A stretch of DNA of 64,000 nucleotides from Eonycteris spelaea (Eukaryota > Chordata > Mammalia > Chiroptera > Pteropodidae): positions 1 through 64,000 of the forward strand of contig PUFA01000545.1 of assembly GCA_003508835.1 (NCBI GenBank), in the 5' to 3' direction. The position numbers and the translations under genes were made by a program. Shown in pieces: positions 12,982 to 24,100 of this stretch (its first letter is position 1; each line of letters opens with the position of its first letter). The notes under the pieces are model-generated. The model worked only from the letters and a program-made list of their open reading frames with translations, did no database searches and was not told the DNA's origin.

Positions 12982-13095
12982 TGGAAAAAATTCTCCAAAT
13001 GGCTGAAGGTATTGATATTGGGGAGATGCCTTCATATGATCTGATGTTGCCCAAACCTTCCAAAGGTCAAAAACGTCACCTCTCAACATGTGATG
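12965..13095 (+). CDS. NKRF: NKRF exon 2
   Basis: Acceptor AAATAG|GTACAGCCC, donor GATG|GTGAGT. The acceptor has a poor pyrimidine tract. Its choice is supported by the Arg-Tyr junction, which matches the paralogue CDKN2AIP and the longer annotated NKRF isoform. The canonical ATG is 12981-12983; the exon codes for residues 1-38 and one base of Gly39. Confidence 0.9.
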
Positions 13096-16000
13096 GTGAG
13101 TATACTTGTTTGTGGAAGGTAGAATTTGAAGAAACAATATGGCTTCTTTTTTTTAAATGATATGAGTGTGGTATATGATTTTAAATAACATTAGTAACAT
13201 TGGATCTTATGGAAATGTAAAAGAGTTTTAACTTTTAGTTATGTACGGTGTTGTTTTTGTTGTTTTGAGGATGCTAAATAGAACTGAAAATTAAGATACC
13301 GAAGTCACATTGTAATCCTTGAAGTCCATGCCATGGAACCTCCCTCTAAATAGAAAAACCTTATACTCTGATCATTTGAGCATCTAAGTAACTAAATCCT
13401 CTTGGATAGGTGCAAGATGGACTAGCTTTCCAGTGAACAGTGTTGTAGGGAGGAAGCTCTAGTGTCCGGTATAGCCTCATCAGAGAGTCCTTTCATACTT
13501 TAAATTTGATATCCCTCATAAATCATTAGTTTCCACCTGTTGTTTGTTCTAGAAAAAAATATAGCAAATGCCCTTTTGTGCAGGATAAATCAAAGCTAAG
13601 ATTTTGAAGTTGAAAACCTTTGGAATCTTTCAATAATTATTTTTATTTGATTTTTAGTCACAACTGTGTAAAACACCACCAGAGTCACTCATCTCTGATA
13701 CAAAAGAGAGAGACATTGTAAATGCCTCTACTCATCATCTTGGTTGCATTAGAGCCATCTATTCCGTTTGCAATCCTTAAGAAGAAAGTGGTTTATTTTC
13801 AGTACAGGTGGTATGAGATTGTTCTGGAACGACCTCTTACTTGGTGTACTTCACCTGTGCTTTAACTCAGATGCAAAAATGTCTACCATTCGTGCATGGT
13901 GGTGACCTGCATACTTGTTTCAATGGCGTATTTTCTATCAAATCTCTTCCCTTACATGTGGAAGGACAGAAAGCATCCCTCCTTATGCTGGAATCTTACA
14001 TTGATAAATTTGAGTCCCTTCACTTAAATAACCTGAAGTTTTTGTGATGGGAAGTATCCTGTACCAACAATGCAGCTTGCAAATAATGTGGTTGGTACTG
14101 TTTTCCTGCTGGTTCTTTTGAAATATTCCCTTTTTAATGAATTGTAAATTTCACTCATTCTATAGGTCAAAATCCTCCTAAAAAGCAAGCCGGTTCCAAA
14201 TTCCATTCGAGACCTCGTTTTGAGCCTGTACATTTTGTAGCTAGTAGTTCAAAAGATGAAAGACAGGAAGATCCTTATTGTCCTCAAACAAAAGAGGTAA
14301 ATGAACAAACACATTTTGCCAGCATGCCAAGAGACATCTACCAAGATTATACTCAAGATTCTTTCAGTATACAAGACGGAAATTCTCAGTATTGTGATTC
14401 ATCAGGATTTATTTTCACAAAAGACCAGCCTGTAACAGCCAACATGTATTTTGACAGTGGGAACCCTGCCCCAAGCAATGCATCACAGCAGGCAAACTCT
14501 CAGTCAGCTCCTGAGCCTTTACCATCACAGACATTTCCTGAGTCAGTGGTAGCCGAGAAGCAGTATTTTATTGAAAAATTAACAGCAACTATCTGGAACA
14601 ACCTTTCTAATCCAGAGATGACTTCCGGATCTGATAAAATTAATTATACATATATGTTAACACGTTGTATCCAGGCATGTAAGACAAATCCTGAATATAT
14701 ATATGCTCCTTTAAAAGAAATCCCTCCTGCTGACATCCCCAAAAATAAAAAACTTCTAACAGATGGTTACGCTTGTGAAGTTAGATGCCAAAATATATCT
14801 ACTTAACTACAGGTTATGCTGGCAGCAAGAATGGGTCCAGGGATCGAGCTACTGAGCTAGCTGTAAAACTCTTGCAGAAACGTATTGAAGTTAGAGTTGT
14901 CCGACGGAAATTCAAGCACACAATTGGAGAGGACCTTGTGGTGTGTCAGATTGGCATGCCTTCACATGAATTTCCTCCAGCTCTGAAACCACCAGAAGAG
15001 CTGGTGGTGCTGGCAAAAGATGCTTCTGGGCAGCCAATTTTTAATGCTTCCGCCAAACACTGGACCAATTTTGTTCTTACAGAAAATGCAAACGATGCAA
15101 TTGGTATCCTTAACAATTCTGCCTCATACAACAAAATGTCAGTTGAATACAAATATGAGATGATGCCAAATCGCACATGGCGTTGTCGAGTGTTTTTGCA
15201 AGATCATTGCTTAGCTGAAGGTTATGGAACCAAAAAAACAAGTAAACATGCAGCTGCTGATGAGGCTTTGAAAATCCTTCAAAAAACACAACCCACTTAC
15301 CCAGCTGTCAAAAGTTCACAGTGCCAAACAGGCTCATCACCCAGGGGATCTGGCAAGAAGAAAGATATAAAGGATCTTGTAGTTTACGAGAATTCTTCAA
15401 ACCCTGTGTGCACGCTGAACGACACAGCTCAGTTTAACCGGATGACAGTTGAATACGTCTATGAAAGAATGACAGGCCTCCGATGGAAATGCAAGGTGAT
15501 TCTAGAGAGTGAAGTAATTGCAGAAGCAATTGGGGTGAAGAAAACTGTCAAGTATGAAGCTGCTGGAGAAGCTGTGAAAACCCTCAAAAAGACCCAGCCG
15601 ACTGTCATTAACAACTTGAAGAAAGGAGCTATTGAAGATGTGATTTCAAGAAACGAAATTCAGGGCCGCTCAGCAGAGGAAGCTTACAAACAACAAATCA
15701 AGGAAGATAACATAGGAAATCAGCTGCTGAGAAAGATGGGTTGGACAGGTGGTGGATTAGGTAAATCTGGTGAGGGCATTCGGGAGCCAATCTCTGTCAA
15801 AGAGCAGCATAAGCGGGAAGGGCTTGGGCTTGATGTAGAGAGGGTAAATAAAATAGCCAAGAGAGATATTGAACAGATCATCAGAAACTATGCCCGCTCT
15901 GAGAGCCACACGGATTTGACTTTCTCTACAGAGCTGACTAATGACGAGCGGAAGCAAATACATCAGATTGCCCAGAAGTATGGGCTTAAGAGTAAGTCTC

Positions 16001-16125
16001 ATGGGGTAGGCCATGATAGGTACCTGGTGGTAGGTAGAAAAAGACGGAAGGAAGACCTACTAGATCAGCTCAAACAGGAAGGCCAGGTAGGGCATTACGA
16101 GCTTGTGATGCCTCAAGCAAACTGA
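12981..16125 (+). CDS. NKRF: NKRF, NF-kappa-B-repressing factor (690-residue frame, with a 2-bp frameshift)
   Basis: Coding exons 12981-13095 and 14166-16125, joined across a GT-AG intron that splits Gly39 (G|GT). The protein is recognisable throughout: N-terminal MEKILQMAEGIDIGEMPSYD, two dsRNA-binding-like segments (about residues 344-410 and 450-515), a G-patch from about 551 to 596 (RKMGWTGGGLGKSGEG) and an R3H domain at about 600-664, ending in VMPQAN. Known role: NKRF binds negative regulatory elements of NF-kB target promoters, and through the G-patch and its XRN2 contact it recruits DHX15 and XRN2 to pre-rRNA in the nucleolus. The summed length is 2075 nt, exactly 2 nt more than 690 codons plus stop. 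The excess is an extra AT in the run at 14792-14798, after codon 248. As written, the frame stops at TAA 14804-14806 after 251 residues; the remainder is open in another frame to 16125. The rest is very close to other mammals, so this is a functional gene with a sequence error or a very recent lesion. Confidence 0.95.
13096..14165 (+). other. NKRF: NKRF intron 2
   Basis: GTGAGT to TATAG, 1070 bp, no recognised repeat and no gene. Confidence 0.9.
14166..16125 (+). CDS. NKRF: NKRF exon 3, main coding exon
   Basis: Acceptor TATAG|GTCAAAATCC. It carries residues 39-690, including both dsRNA-binding-like segments, the G-patch and the R3H domain. The stop is TGA 16123-16125. Two consecutive frames are used because of the 2-bp excess at 14792-14798; no second indel is seen in this exon. 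Confidence 0.93.
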
Positions 16126-17125
16126 GATCTTATTAATTTATTTTGTAAATGCCTAACGAGGCAGATTTGTGAATTAAATGCTACATGTTCTGGTTGCAGA
16201 GTATCTTCATTCTTAAGATGTTTCACCTTGTTCATTTCATATAGTGCTTTATTAGATATTGGAACCTGGAAAATTCTGTCCACTTGTATTAGCTTAATCC
16301 AGCAGATAATACTGTGCAGTTACTATTTGTGTCTTTGATACTGCTGTGTCCCTCAGATTTTAGTAGTTTGTACAAAGAGAGAATGCATATCCAAATGGAA
16401 TTTCACCCCGAGAAAGAAATTCCCATTTTAAAGGGCATAGCACAGCAATCTGCAACATGTAAAGTTGATATTGACTATAATAAAACTGAAGTCTTAATTC
16501 CAGACTTAAAATGTCAGATCATTTTGTGTTATCTATTTTCATCTTTGTGTGGAGCCAGTTATAGAATGTTTAACAGTAAATTGTGCTGTACGTGTAAATG
16601 TCCTTACCAACTAAATGATGTAAAACTTTCTTAAAGTAATTTAAGTGTCTGCTTATTTATAACTTCTACCATGTGGTTTTCAGAATATTGGAAGTACTTT
16701 ACTGTACCTTGTGACATATCAGTTTTAACAAATTCTAGTCTTCATGAGAGCACTACTTGAGAGAGCACTTGAAAAGTTTCAGAAATTTTGATTTAATCTG
16801 AAGAAAGGAAGCTGGAACTGTATGTTCTTGGTGCCTTGCAGAGACTCACAGCAACTCTCCATTATAGCTTTCACATGGTTTGGATGTACAGCACATCCAA
16901 GGTGGCCACAGCTGTGGTGGAGCTCGGTAAAAGACTGAAGATACATTGGTGCTTTGATGAAAAGGTCAGTTGGCTGGTCCTCTCTCAAAAAGCTTATTAA
17001 GCTCCAAAAGCCAACTTTGTATCATATTTAAAATGGCTATTTTCACTTATTTCTGGAATGTAAAAAAAAAGTGTATAAAAAGAATTACTGTGTGCTTCCT
17101 GAAATAAAAAGGAGCCAAAGTTGAT
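16126..17125 (+). other. NKRF: NKRF 3' UTR
   Basis: About 1 kb of A/T-rich sequence after the stop, without a recognisable repeat, ending at AATAAA 17103-17108 followed by a GT-rich stretch suited to cleavage near 17125. The end point is inferred from the signal only. Confidence 0.6.
17103..17108 (+). promoter_or_regulatory. NKRF: NKRF polyadenylation signal AATAAA
   Basis: Canonical hexamer about 1 kb after the NKRF stop, followed within 30 nt by GT-rich sequence. Confidence 0.6.
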
Positions 17126-17370
17126 CAAAATGGTAGTGTGTTTATTTCTGGGCAGTAGCCTAGCCGCGACACTTGGGTCTTTGGAGAGGGGAAGTGGTCT
17201 TTGCACCAGATATTTCAACACCAGAGCACATGTGAATGAACATAATGACTTAGCAGATAGGAAATGCTTATCAGTCACCTGTCACATGTTTCCTATGGAC
17301 CAACATGCTGGCTGCAACCAAATCTCAAGCTATTTAATTTTACGTGATTTTGTATCTCAGATAAATCAAG

Positions 17371-17405
17371 TATTAATATTCACACTATTATTGTGAATAT
17401 TAATA
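17371..17405 (+). repeat. Perfect 14-bp inverted repeat (hairpin) downstream of NKRF
   Basis: TATTAATATTCACA at 17371-17384 and its exact reverse complement TGTGAATATTAATA at 17392-17405, loop CTATTAT. It lies about 250 bp past the NKRF polyadenylation site. Confidence 0.9.
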
Positions 17406-17967
17406 TTGATAAACACCTCCGATGAAGTATTTAGAACATTAGGTTGTTTACAGTGTCTTAAAACATTTAGCACCACACTTGACATGTGATTGGCCCACAA
17501 TATACAGCAAATTCCTTTCTCCCTTTTTTACTTTACATTAAGAAGCTATCTTTGGTAGTTAAATCAGTATGTTAAAACTATAAAGGGATTAACTTTTATA
17601 CCCGGATGTCTGTAACTTTTAGTCACCTATAATAATTAACAGTATGTGATACTTGCTTTCCACTAACTCTTCCTGCAGTGTGTGTGGCCTTTGTGTTTAT
17701 AGGAAGATAAGTGGGGGTGCATTTTTTTGGCACTTAATATTTTTTAACACTGGCAAAGGGGACTAAGCTAAAATGTTTATAGGTTTTAGGATTTTTTTTC
17801 TCTTTTTTTTACCTACAAGGCTCAAACCCACCTTGAGAAGCTATGGTTCAATTAGTGAATTATAAAAGCCAAACTTCAGTTCTCTTGAGTAAAAGTGGCT
17901 TTGGGGATTAAGGAGTATGAAAACTCATTTCTCTCTTTATGTTTCTTTCCTCTTAGAGTGATTTTTT

Positions 17968-17991
17968 GGGGGAGGTTGGGGGGGGTAGGGG
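17968..17991 (+). repeat. G-rich tract (possible G-quadruplex)
   Basis: G-runs of 5, 2, 8 and 4 separated by A, TT and TA; the run of 8 could supply two tracts. In the NKRF-UBE2A spacer. Confidence 0.6.
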
Positions 17992-19694
17992 AATTTTACA
18001 TATAAATCTGGTTTATGTAGATAAATTCAACAGAACAGAATATTAATGTAGTTACAGTTAAGGCTCCCAAATACTTGGGTCAAATATATATTTGGTTCTG
18101 GATATGAGGGTCTAGATTTCCCACCTTCTTAATCAGCTTTGGTATTGATGTAGAAATAGGATGAAGGCCCTTTGCTCTGCTTGAGAATAAAATATGTTGA
18201 GAAAAGGGTTTAACAAGAATGAGCTGCTGACAGCCTTGCTATTTTGTCCCCTATTTGTTGATTTCTGTAGTTTCCCATTCTTTGAAATAGCAGTCATTTT
18301 TAACCCAATAACCTTTCTATAAAACCTGCAGAGGTCCACGAGCAGTTTGAGTTACTTCCCCAAATATGTTATACTGAGAAACTGCTTTTAGTTATAGCAT
18401 CGAGTCTCACAGATCTTAGATTTTTTTCTCTCCACTTTGCAAAATGAATGGAAATTTCATGTATTCTGTTGGGATTCTTTTTTCAGTAGTACACATGCAT
18501 TCATTTTGCCGTAACCCCTGAAGCTGGAGATGAGTTCTAAACAAAGGACTTTAATTACATCTTTCGTTCCTCGTTATACCCTCTTTCCTACCTCAGCAGG
18601 TGCAGAATTGAAGACAAGTTCAAATTTGACTGCCATTTGAAAAGGGGTCTCATAAATCTGTTTTGATTTTATTATTGTTACAATTATTATATGCAGGCAG
18701 CCTGTGGCATTTGTAAAAATGTAAAGAAAAAAGGCAAATTAGCATTAAATGTTTGAATGGTTTTCTGGTACTTTTTATTGTATGATGCTTTGGGAAGTCA
18801 GCTTGTTGACTCTGTTGAAAGGTTTCAAAAGGACTAGCTCATGAAAGAGACTGGGAATAGTGTTTCTCAGGATGTGTTCTAAGGAAATATATCTGAACAT
18901 TTCTGATCTCACCTTAATTTTTTCATGTGTGGCTAACAGTGTCAATATTTAAGGTATCCAGCCACAGTAGGATGAAAAAGTTAATGCAAAACTAATGTAC
19001 CAAATGAAGACCAATTTAATGTGGTTCTCCTCAGAAGCAGAAATGGACTTAAGGGAAAACTTGAAGCACATTTAAGGATGTTACTCCTAGGTGAAACAAA
19101 CCAGTTAGCGCAGTGGTCAATGTAGAATGAATTCCCTCACATGAGGTTCCTTTCAGTGTCATGTCTTAAAGGATGAGTATGTACCATAAGGATTTCACTT
19201 TATTTAATCCCTGCCCCCCAAAACAAGAGGTGAGTTTCCACAGTCGCTGCCCTTACGATAAGACTGAGGATAACTGTACTCCCAAACTTTACATAGAACT
19301 GAAAATACCATTTTATAATAGTTTGGTACTGTTTTTAAGCTAAGGCTTTTAAAGAGGTGGATGTCAGGCTCAACAAGTTAGGTGTTAGTCTCTGAAGGCA
19401 CTGGTAAACATCCCGGTTTGTTTATCACCTCCCCCCACCGCCGCCATCAGAATTTCATTCCTTTGACCATGACATATGCTGAAGTAGCTTTGTTTTATTT
19501 AATAGTTTTACATTCTGTTAAAATTTTTTAAAGCATTAACGCGACTGAAGAAAGCACTTTCCAACAGTATCTACTCTTTTCCCTCTCCCAGAATCTGTAT
19601 TTTTGCTTTTACCATGTTTATTTCAAGAGGAGAAATGAGTAGATATGAGATTCCAATAATACTAAAAGTTCATATAATTATACCTTGACTACAA

Positions 19695-20995
19695 AATTTT
19701 AAGGTCATTTTTATTTACAACTTTTGAAAAATGTACATTTTTTTTACATGGGTTACTTGTGCAAAGTTAGAAGTGATAAATGCACAAAAGGTGACAATGA
19801 AACATTAGACAAAACATTAACAAGCCTTATCCCACACTGCTAAAGGTACTATATCTAAAAGTATAAATATCCAACAAAAGATTGCAAACATTGACACTTA
19901 AGGTTCTTATAATACTGAAAGAGAAGAAACTAAAGCATGCAGCATTAACTCAGGATTTGAGTGGAAAATAATTTGCCACAGATAATGTTTCCTTAGGTTA
20001 ATTAAAACTAAAAAATGACGGGAGATTATAAATTTGTTTATCTACGGTAGAATTGCTCCTTTAAAAGATTCAAGATCTAGATCTTAAAAGATCTTCAACC
20101 TTTCCCTGCTTAAAAGCTAATGATTGTTTCCATTCTTGTGCTCCCATACTTCTTTAAAAAGCTAAAACGTAGAAGACTTCAGCACAGTTGTCCCTAGGTA
20201 TCCATCAGTACAGATGCAACCATCCTAGTACACATCAGCAACATAACATTTTTTTTTCCTGAATACTTCTGATCTGTTTGGTTGCATCTGGGGATGTGGA
20301 ACCTGCAGATACAGAAGGCTTACTAGTCTGAAACTCAGCATGGGTGTGCCCAGTGAATATCTTGCAAGGAGAGGACATGTCAGTTACAATTGCTGTACTC
20401 TTTTGGCTGAGTCCTTTAACATTCTTCCTACCAGTAAAAACCATCTTATAATTCATTAGTTAGATCTTAGTATCACAAGATTTTTAGCTTCCATCACTCT
20501 TTCAAAATGAATATTTATATGGAGTTGTTTCTTGGTTTTCTATATGCCATATTCCAAACATTTAATTCTAAATCCAACATAAGTGAAGGACCAGCCAGGA
20601 AGAAACACTTCAGCAATCATTTAAAAAATAACATCCAGGTCATCAAGCTATGCATAAGCACCACTTGTACAACAATTCATTTAAAAAGCTTAGTATAAAG
20701 TATGGTAACACAATATTGCCCTAAAGCTGGAGATGAGATACAACAAAAAAGGAATTAAGCATTAGTAATTTTTGCACGTAACCCAGGTACAGTACATTTG
20801 ATCTCATAGAGGGTGTTTTTTGATGTTCAAGGAAAGGACAGAAGGGGTAGGAAAAACTTGGCAAGGGAAGATGGAAATAGCACAATAGCTATTTTGCTTT
20901 TAATAAAGTAAAGGTATTACATTGAATGAGAAGGTGACAAATACATCAATATATATTTTTTCTTATGCCCAGCCTCTTATTTTGCTGCACCCAGG
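19695..20995 (-). other. UBE2A: UBE2A 3' UTR
   Basis: About 1.3 kb on the minus strand after the stop. A polyadenylation hexamer AATAAA (TTTATT on the + strand) lies at 19715-19710. The short ORFs here have no recognisable product. The end is inferred. Confidence 0.6.
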
Positions 20996-21124
20996 TCAAC
21001 AATCACGCCAGCTCTGTTCTACTATGGCAGAAACACGTTTTTCATATTCCCGCTTGTTTTCCTGGTACAGTTGAGCAGCCTGGCTGTTTGCTGGACTATT
21101 GGGATTGGGCTCATCCAATAGAGA
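20996..21124 (-). CDS. UBE2A: UBE2A exon 6 (coding part)
   Basis: Acceptor TTATAG|TCTCTATTGG. Codes for residues 111-152, with stop TGA at 20998-20996. Confidence 0.97.
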   Translation of the reverse strand, partial: SLLDEPNPNSPANSQAAQLYQENKREYEKRVSAIVEQSWRDC

Positions 21125-24100
21125 CTATAAAGACAATTGCAAAAGGTCAGTTCCTCGGTGCAATATATATATAGATATGTATATAGATATATAGATAAAT
21201 ATTCAAGACAATTGAATCATCCTAAGTAACAGCTATATATGCTCTCTTAGCATACTAACCTAGATTTCCATTAATATGCTAATAGCTAGGCAAATATAAA
21301 TATATATAAATGTTTTCTGGTGCCTTAGGTCTTAATGACCTACCTTTGAAGTTATAAATTTCAAAAAATAATTCAATTCCTTAATATAAACATATAAAAG
21401 GCCATAGTTAATCACATGAAGGAAAATTCACCTGTATGGATGTTAAAATGGAAGAAACATCATAGGTTGGACTCCAACGGTTCTGAAGTATGTCCAGACA
21501 TATACTACCATCTGCATAGACTGAGAGCAGAGAAGTATGTATGTTAAACATAACAAAGCCATTAAGTTTTTATATCATAGTCAAGACAAGTACAGTCAAG
21601 AATACTTTGCTTCTGAAGTTTAAAAAGATTTCCCAAGCTGCTTCTCAGTCGCCTTCCTAAAAAGAGTCATAAGCATTACTAGTGAGGTAATCCAGACCAT
21701 CGGAGAATGTCAAATGCAATCAGTATAAAACTGGAAGATACTCAGTGCTCTAAAAGTTCTAAAGAGAGTGCCTCGTTGTCCAGGAAATCATACACATTTT
21801 CTAACAGGGTCCCTAGCCATCCACAGACTTCTGGGAAATTCATTCCACCAAATTTGTAAACTATATCTCCTATCTGAAATAACAAAAGATTGAGTTCAGA
21901 ATTCACAAGGTTTCATGTTTGCATGAAGATAAATAATATCTGACACCCTGTAAAATACTTTATTAACCTGAATAAAAGGCAAGCTGTTCCAGGTTTGCTA
22001 CTAGGGGGAAAAAGCAAATGGTTAGTTAGAATCACCTGTGGTGCTTTTCCAATATACTACTGTACACCTGGCCCTCAACCACGGAATCTGACATTTGGTA
22101 GGTCTAGAGTGGGGCCAGGGCATGTGTAATTTTAAAATGTTCCGTGGTAATTCTGATCTGCATCCAAAGTTAAAAACTTGCCTTAAACACTAGTGAAAAT
22201 AATTACAACACAAGACTACCCCAATCTGGCCTAACATTAAAAGAAAACCTCAAAAGCATCCTTATTTTTGTTTAATAAGTAAATGATAAAGATCATCAAA
22301 ACCGCCAAGCTCTCAGACTCCAAGCAAAGGCAAAGTAGCTTCACTGCTTCGCTCATAGGACTAGACCTCAAGGCAGCAATAGACCACCAGGAACAAGTTC
22401 AGTTTTCAGGAAATAGAAGGATGCTTAAATAATATACAGGTACTACAGACAAATCTAGAAGAAATGTGGATTGCCTCCCTAATAAACAGTGCAGCAGTTT
22501 AAAATATTGTATTAAAAGTGATACTTGCCATTTGGATGAAACATCTTAGAGACAAATCTAACCGTAGGTGGTTTATTTGGATATTCTTCAGTGAATTCTA
22601 TTGTAAGCTTAAATGTTCCTATAGTTAGAAAAGACAGGTTTAAGAAAACATATTTATCACTTTGCTTTTAATGCTATGTGATTTTTTAAAGTGTTAAATG
22701 AAATAAAGACATAGGGAAACCCCAATAAATGGACAGATATTGTAAGAACCGCCACCCAAAGGTGATTTGTTTTATATTTTTTTCCACTATTCTCCTCCAA
22801 ACTTAAATACAGCCATCTTAAACTCAAAATTACTGTGCAAGATAACTTTAGCCACTGTACATTTTGAAGACATCCTTAAAATGACAAGACACTAGAGCCA
22901 AAATCTGGCCTTCCTTTAGAAAGCTAGAAGACCTTAAAGGCCTATTTGAATCAGCTGCCATCTTTTAAATGCTCCAGATTTTTAAGTGGACTATTAAGAA
23001 TGGGAGTACAAAGGCCCAAAAATAAATGCTAGAAGTATAAACCAATTATCAAATTATTTTTTAAACAGAAGGAAATAGGTATAAAAGTGTTCTCTGGTTC
23101 CTTTTTATATAATAGCAATTCTGAGAAAACTTAACAGTCCCTCCCAAAACCCTTAAGTATGACTCAATTTGTTACTGGGTCTTTCAGGCTTTGAAGTTTA
23201 TTTCCTTGTTGCTTCCATGAATAGGTTTATCACCACTTAAGGGGTTAAAAAGAGAAGACTACAATCATTCTGCTAGATCTGTTATAATAAAACAATGCTA
23301 AAAGTTTGCATCCTTTCCGCAAGCTCATAGGAAACAAAGCTGCCCTTGGTATGAACAGGGATCCCAAAGTTTCAAAGTAATTTAAAATTCAACATATAGA
23401 CACATAATGTCCAAACTATTGTTACTCCCTAAACTATTTGAAAGTCAGATCTGAAGATTCTATGTATTATAGCTAAGGACAAAAAGTAAAATATTTTGGA
23501 ATGGACAAACAAGCTATAGTCTATCAGAACTTACTTCATCTTTATCACTACCTGGTCATAAATCTTCCCCTTTTTGAGGAATAAATCATATTCTTTTCAA
23601 TACTACTGATATTATAATATACAAGGAAAACTGGGAACCAATGTTACAGAGTTTAAAAGTTTGAGTTCCCTTATGTATCTCAAATGTAAACACATTTGAC
23701 TCAATGTTAAAGCTGATTAAGTTATAGGTAAGAGATTTATCAACAAAGAATTGCTCTAAAATTGGACAGATTAAATAGCATACAGAGCTCCCAGTTACTT
23801 TAAAATTAAAATCATCATTAAGTATGAACACCTAAACGTGGCAAAGCAACACAGAACACAGGCGTAAGTGGAACTTAGCAGCCACACAGACCTGGGTTCA
23901 AATCCTTCCTTGCTTTGCTTACTAGTTGTGAAACCTTAAGGAAGCCACTCAACTTAACCTAAAGTTCCTCATCTGTAAAATGGGGTTAAAATAGTATCTA
24001 CCACATAACATGGTTGTGAGGTTTCAATGAGGGAAATACGCACAGTGACACAAAATAAGTGCTCTATGAATACTAATCATTCTAGTTTTACATCTTGAGA

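Larger units (their letters stand above)
17126..19694. other. Spacer between tail-to-tail NKRF and UBE2A
   Basis: No gene and no recognised repeat family; contains the hairpin at 17371-17405 and the G-rich tract at 17968-17991. Extended 3' UTRs of either gene could reach in. Confidence 0.5.

Noticed and set aside
16314..16634. 106-codon ORF after NKRF
   Set aside because: It sits in the NKRF 3' UTR and has no recognisable domain.
20235..20456. 73-codon minus-strand ORF downstream of UBE2A
   Set aside because: It is within the UBE2A 3' UTR, with no recognisable product.
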